From positions 1-32,810 of the forward strand of contig JAJDEQ010000014.1 in NCBI GenBank assembly GCA_029259695.1: a DNA stretch of 32,810 nt. Reading direction: 5' to 3'. The stretch is from Planctomycetota bacterium. Its GTDB lineage: Bacteria; Planctomycetota; B15-G4. The notes beneath the pieces are model-generated. The model did no database searches. It was not told where the DNA came from and saw nothing but the letters and a program-made list of their open reading frames with translations. The translations under genes were made by a program, and so were the position numbers. Positions 30,464-32,810 of the stretch are shown here, piece after piece (positions within the stretch are counted from its first letter, which is position 1; every line of letters starts with the position of its first letter).

Positions 30464-30596
30464 CCTCCCGCTACGGTCAGTCCTCGCGAGCGCACTTCGG
30501 GGTGAGCGGAGTTGGTGGTGCACGCTACGCAGCGCGTGCATTCGCATCGGGGCTCGCTGTGGAATCTCGCGGGAGACTCGACTCCTCCCTCCCCGC
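30444..30596. repeat. Small element with 28-bp terminal inverted repeats between convergent genes
   Basis: Left arm 30444-30471 and right arm 30569-30596 are inverted copies with 26 of 28 positions matching. Inside lies a further hairpin, TGCACGC (30519-30525) with GCGTGCA (30534-30540). The 153-bp unit has no protein potential. It may be a non-autonomous mobile repeat, a REP-like element or a bidirectional terminator. No target-site duplication is obvious. Confidence 0.7.
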
Positions 30597-30621
30597 TCGG
30601 GTTTGGGGGGCAGGGTGGGGG

Positions 30622-32328
30622 TCACTCGGTGATCAGGAGCGTCACGCGGTGCCGCTCGGTTCCGGGCGGCCGTCTCCGGCCGCCGTGGATGTCGCGCAGG
30701 GTGAAGGGGTGGTGCAGGAGGATGTCCTGCTTGCCGTCCCGGTTCATGTCGGTGAGCCAGGTGAACTCGTTGTCGCTGGGCACGATGACCTCGATGGGTC
30801 GGGCTGTCGGTGCGAACAGGCTCGGCCCCGGCACGCCGGGCCAGAGTGCCAGGCCCCGGAAGGTGTCCTCCATCACCAGGTCCGTGCGGCCGTCACCGGT
30901 CACGTCGCCGATGAGCAGCGTCGGGTTGAACGCGCGCGGCCAGCCCGTCTCGGTCCTCCGGCTCTCGTGTGTCGCCCCGCGCAGCACGAGGGCCAGGGGC
31001 ACCGACCCCGGCTCGCGATGACTGGGCGTCCCGTCCAGCCCGATGCTGCGGATGGCGTCGGGCGCGTCGGCGTAGGAGCCGTCTGCGTTGCGATAGAACT
31101 CGAGCTGCAAGCCGATGTCGTCGCCCATGAGACCCTTGAGACTCTTCCACAGGCTGCCCTGGACGGAGTCGCGCGCGATGGTGGTGAACATCAGGTCGAC
31201 CAGGCCGTCGCCATCGAAGTCGCGCCGGTCCAGCGCGAGTTGGATCCTGTCTTCCGAACGGAACGCGATGTCGACGTCCGGCGCGAACAGCGTGCCGCGA
31301 TCGGGTGTCAGCGCGCCGAAGTGCAGCTCGTAGGCGGACTGCTTGCTGGAGATGCGCTTGCCCTGCAGCGAGCAGAGCACCAGGTCGGCGACGCCGTCGG
31401 CGTTCAGGTCGGCCAGCGAGTGCAGCACCCTTCCGGTCATGTCGCCGGTGGCGAGTGAGAACAGGTCGTCGGAGTCGAAGTCGACCTCGGTCGTGAAACG
31501 CACGGGTTCCGGTGCGAACAGCCCGCGCCCGTCCTGGAGGTGAGCCTCGAAGTGGTCGTCGTTCCAGGAGACGAGGTCGTTGCGACCATCTCCGTCGTAG
31601 TCCACCACGTGGACTCGGCTCTGGCCCCAGGCGTCGTAGCGGTACCCGTCTGCTCCGGAGATGCCTGCCAGCTCGGGCGGGCCTCCGACCCGCACGGGAT
31701 CGGCGAACGCACCGTCGCTCCTCTGGACGAAGACCTGGAAGCCGTCGGCGCCCGGTACCACCAGGTCGTCGCGATCGTCGCCGTTCAGGTCGCGCGTGAT
31801 GTCGACGTGGGGGAGTTCGCCGCGGCGAGGGGGGTCGAAGGGGCACGTCACCGCCACGAGTTCGCGCTCCGTCGCCGACTCGGGGTCGAACCAGCGCAGG
31901 CGGCCGGGCGCGTAGGTGACCAACCGGTCGCGTCCACCGATGCGCGCCACGTCGACGAACGAGACGTCGGCGCCCAGCGTGGCGTGGAGTCCCGGGCTCC
32001 AGCCGCCGCCGTCGAACCGGAAGACGCGCAGGTGCCGCTCGTCGTGCGCGTCGATGTGCAGCATGGCGAGGTCCGCGACCGCGCCGTCGAGCAGCAAGCC
32101 CGTGACGACAGTGCGGGGTGCCGTCGAATCGGCGATGACCTCGTAGCGCTCGAAGGTGATCGGATCTGCGGCCGCGGCGCCGCCGTCCTCGAGCTGGGCG
32201 CTCGCGGCCGGGTCGCCGAGCGCACAGCCCGACAAGGCGACGCCGAGAACGAACATGGCGAGCCGGCCTCGTGGCGTGCGCCGGGTGCCGTCGGCCGGGG
32301 AGCGGGGACCTGTTTCCGGAGTCGTCAT
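30622..32328 (-). CDS. Lipoprotein with FG-GAP/VCBS-type calcium-binding repeats
   Basis: 568 residues from ATG at 32328, chosen because AGGAGG lies 6-7 nt upstream and a lipoprotein signal follows (MFVLGVALSGC, lipid-modified Cys35). It should be anchored in a membrane facing outward. At least six D-x-D/N-x-D-G-x-x-D-hydrophobic repeats are spread along the chain: DLNGDDRDDLVV, DYDGDGRNDLVS, DLNADGVADLVL, DFDGDGLVDLMF, DVTGDGRTDLVM and DMNRDGKQDILL. These are the calcium loops of the FG-GAP (integrin alpha-like) beta-propeller, found in bacterial surface and adhesion proteins. No enzyme domain is seen. It is divergent from a TetR-family gene with palindromic operators between, so it is probably a target of that regulator. 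Confidence 0.86.
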   Translation of the reverse strand: MTTPETGPRSPADGTRRTPRGRLAMFVLGVALSGCALGDPAASAQLEDGGAAAADPITFERYEVIADSTAPRTVVTGLLLDGAVADLAMLHIDAHDERHLRVFRFDGGGWSPGLHATLGADVSFVDVARIGGRDRLVTYAPGRLRWFDPESATERELVAVTCPFDPPRRGELPHVDITRDLNGDDRDDLVVPGADGFQVFVQRSDGAFADPVRVGGPPELAGISGADGYRYDAWGQSRVHVVDYDGDGRNDLVSWNDDHFEAHLQDGRGLFAPEPVRFTTEVDFDSDDLFSLATGDMTGRVLHSLADLNADGVADLVLCSLQGKRISSKQSAYELHFGALTPDRGTLFAPDVDIAFRSEDRIQLALDRRDFDGDGLVDLMFTTIARDSVQGSLWKSLKGLMGDDIGLQLEFYRNADGSYADAPDAIRSIGLDGTPSHREPGSVPLALVLRGATHESRRTETGWPRAFNPTLLIGDVTGDGRTDLVMEDTFRGLALWPGVPGPSLFAPTARPIEVIVPSDNEFTWLTDMNRDGKQDILLHHPFTLRDIHGGRRRPPGTERHRVTLLITE

Positions 32329-32387
32329 GCCGAGCCTCCTCGTCGCTGTCGAGAGACCGGCGGTCCTCTGGTCGCTCGATCGATGAT

Positions 32388-32426
32388 GTAAGTGATGGCT
32401 TACGTTAAGAGTAAGCATAGACTTAC
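32388..32426. promoter_or_regulatory. Two tandem palindromic operators GTAAG-N6-CTTAC
   Basis: GTAAGtgatggCTTAC (32388-32403) and GTAAGcatagaCTTAC (32411-32426) have identical arms and centres 23 bp apart. The 7-bp linker creates a third CTTAC/GTAAG pairing in opposite order. The region is markedly A+T-rich and lies between the divergent lipoprotein and TetR-family genes. It is most likely the binding site of that regulator and controls both genes. Confidence 0.75.
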
Positions 32427-32473
32427 AGTACGGCTCCAGACAAGGTCCATTCCCGAACACCAGGCGAAGACGC

Positions 32474-32505
32474 AGGCCGCCAAGACACCAGGCCGCCAAG
32501 ACACC
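32474..32505. repeat. Tandem 16-bp repeat in the TetR leader
   Basis: Two perfect copies of AGGCCGCCAAGACACC (32474-32489 and 32490-32505), flanked on each side by degenerate partial copies (AGGCGAAGACGC before, AGACTGCGAAGAG after). It resembles a small variable-number repeat close to the start of the regulator gene. Confidence 0.8.
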
Positions 32506-32530
32506 AGACTGCGAAGAGGAGAGAACCCCC

Positions 32531-32810
32531 ATGCCGCGACCAGATCGCAGCACCGAGCGGCGCGACGAGTTGTTGCCCGTGGTGGCGGCCACCTTCGCGG
32601 AGTTGGGTTACCGGCGCACCTCGACCGCCGAACTGGCCGACCGCTGCGGTGTCCGCGTGAACATCCTCTACCGCCTGTGGCCGGACAAGCAGGCGATGTT
32701 CATCGCGGCCATCCACCACGTCTTCGATCGTTCGCTCGAGACCTGGGAGTCGCTGCTCGCGAACTCCGACGACGCCGGGGCCACCGAGATCCTGCGCTAC
32801 GAAGCCAAGC
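32531..32810 (+). CDS. TetR-family transcriptional regulator, N-terminal part (cut by window end)
   Basis: 93 complete codons are visible and the frame runs off the end. ATG start with GGAG about 10 nt upstream. Residues about 12-58 form the TetR helix-turn-helix domain: LPVVAATFAELGYRRTSTAELADRCGVRVNILYRLWPDKQAMFIAAI. The recognition helix falls around VRVNILYRLW. TetR proteins usually repress a divergent neighbour until a small ligand binds the C-terminal domain, which is not in the window. The adjacent palindromes at 32388-32426 are its probable operators, so it should regulate itself and the lipoprotein gene. Confidence 0.9.
   Translation, partial: MPRPDRSTERRDELLPVVAATFAELGYRRTSTAELADRCGVRVNILYRLWPDKQAMFIAAIHHVFDRSLETWESLLANSDDAGATEILRYEAK

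Noticed and set aside
32329..32592. N-terminal extension of the FG-GAP lipoprotein across the operator region
   Set aside because: It would bury the lipoprotein signal, run through the palindromic operators and overlap the TetR-family gene; the ATG at 32328 has a strong AGGAGG.
1..32810. CRISPR arrays, tRNA or rRNA genes, transposases, phage genes
   Set aside because: None could be found by reading both strands; the only repeats are the ones listed.

Overview
The window is G+C-rich bacterial chromosome, densely packed with genes on both strands. It has no rRNA, tRNA, CRISPR array, transposase or phage genes. The best guess at origin is a planctomycete of the high-G+C marine type. This is inferred from several very large secreted beta-proteins with short signal peptides ending in A-Q, a shared C-terminal beta domain on secreted proteins, an M14-like protein with inserted D-x-D-G loops, and ECF sigma factors with long C-terminal extensions. 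No marker gene here proves it.

Layout. 9-3966: a secreted M14-carboxypeptidase-like protein that has lost its catalytic residues, divergent from a gamma-glutamyltranspeptidase. 3967-7838 (minus): an apparent operon of a sigma factor with a C-terminal extension, a secreted protein, a second paralogous sigma factor, and a small protein resembling the extension of the first. 8224-10946 (minus): alpha-glucan phosphorylase followed by a cysteine-free thioredoxin-fold protein. 11300-13690 (plus): truB and a cardiolipin synthase-type phospholipase D. 13772-25036 (minus): three secreted proteins, namely a 2466-residue protein with eight repeats of about 213 residues and two paralogous beta-propeller-like proteins. 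A 930-base gene-free stretch separates the two paralogues. 25264-28406 (minus): a probable operon of HAD phosphatase, peroxiredoxin, DUF4863-type cupin, histone-deacetylase-family hydrolase and acylphosphatase. 28517-30358 (plus): an unrecognised membrane protein. 30622-32328 (minus): an FG-GAP lipoprotein, divergent from a TetR-family regulator cut by the window end, with two palindromic operators between them.

The most striking observation is the peroxiredoxin at 27222-27662. It is one uninterrupted frame except for a single TGA exactly where the peroxidatic cysteine belongs (TPG-TGA-T). A 6-bp hairpin with a 7-nt G/U-containing loop follows, with 21 nt between the TGA and the loop. This is what a selenocysteine codon with a bacterial SECIS element looks like.

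Other points of interest are: a sigma factor whose C-terminal domain also occurs as a free protein encoded beside the paralogous sigma factor; a recurrent TAnnnT-N6-start arrangement that suggests leaderless transcription; degenerate enzyme relatives (M14 without zinc ligands, a redoxin without cysteine); and long G+C-rich hairpins without U-tracts downstream of the secreted-protein genes.
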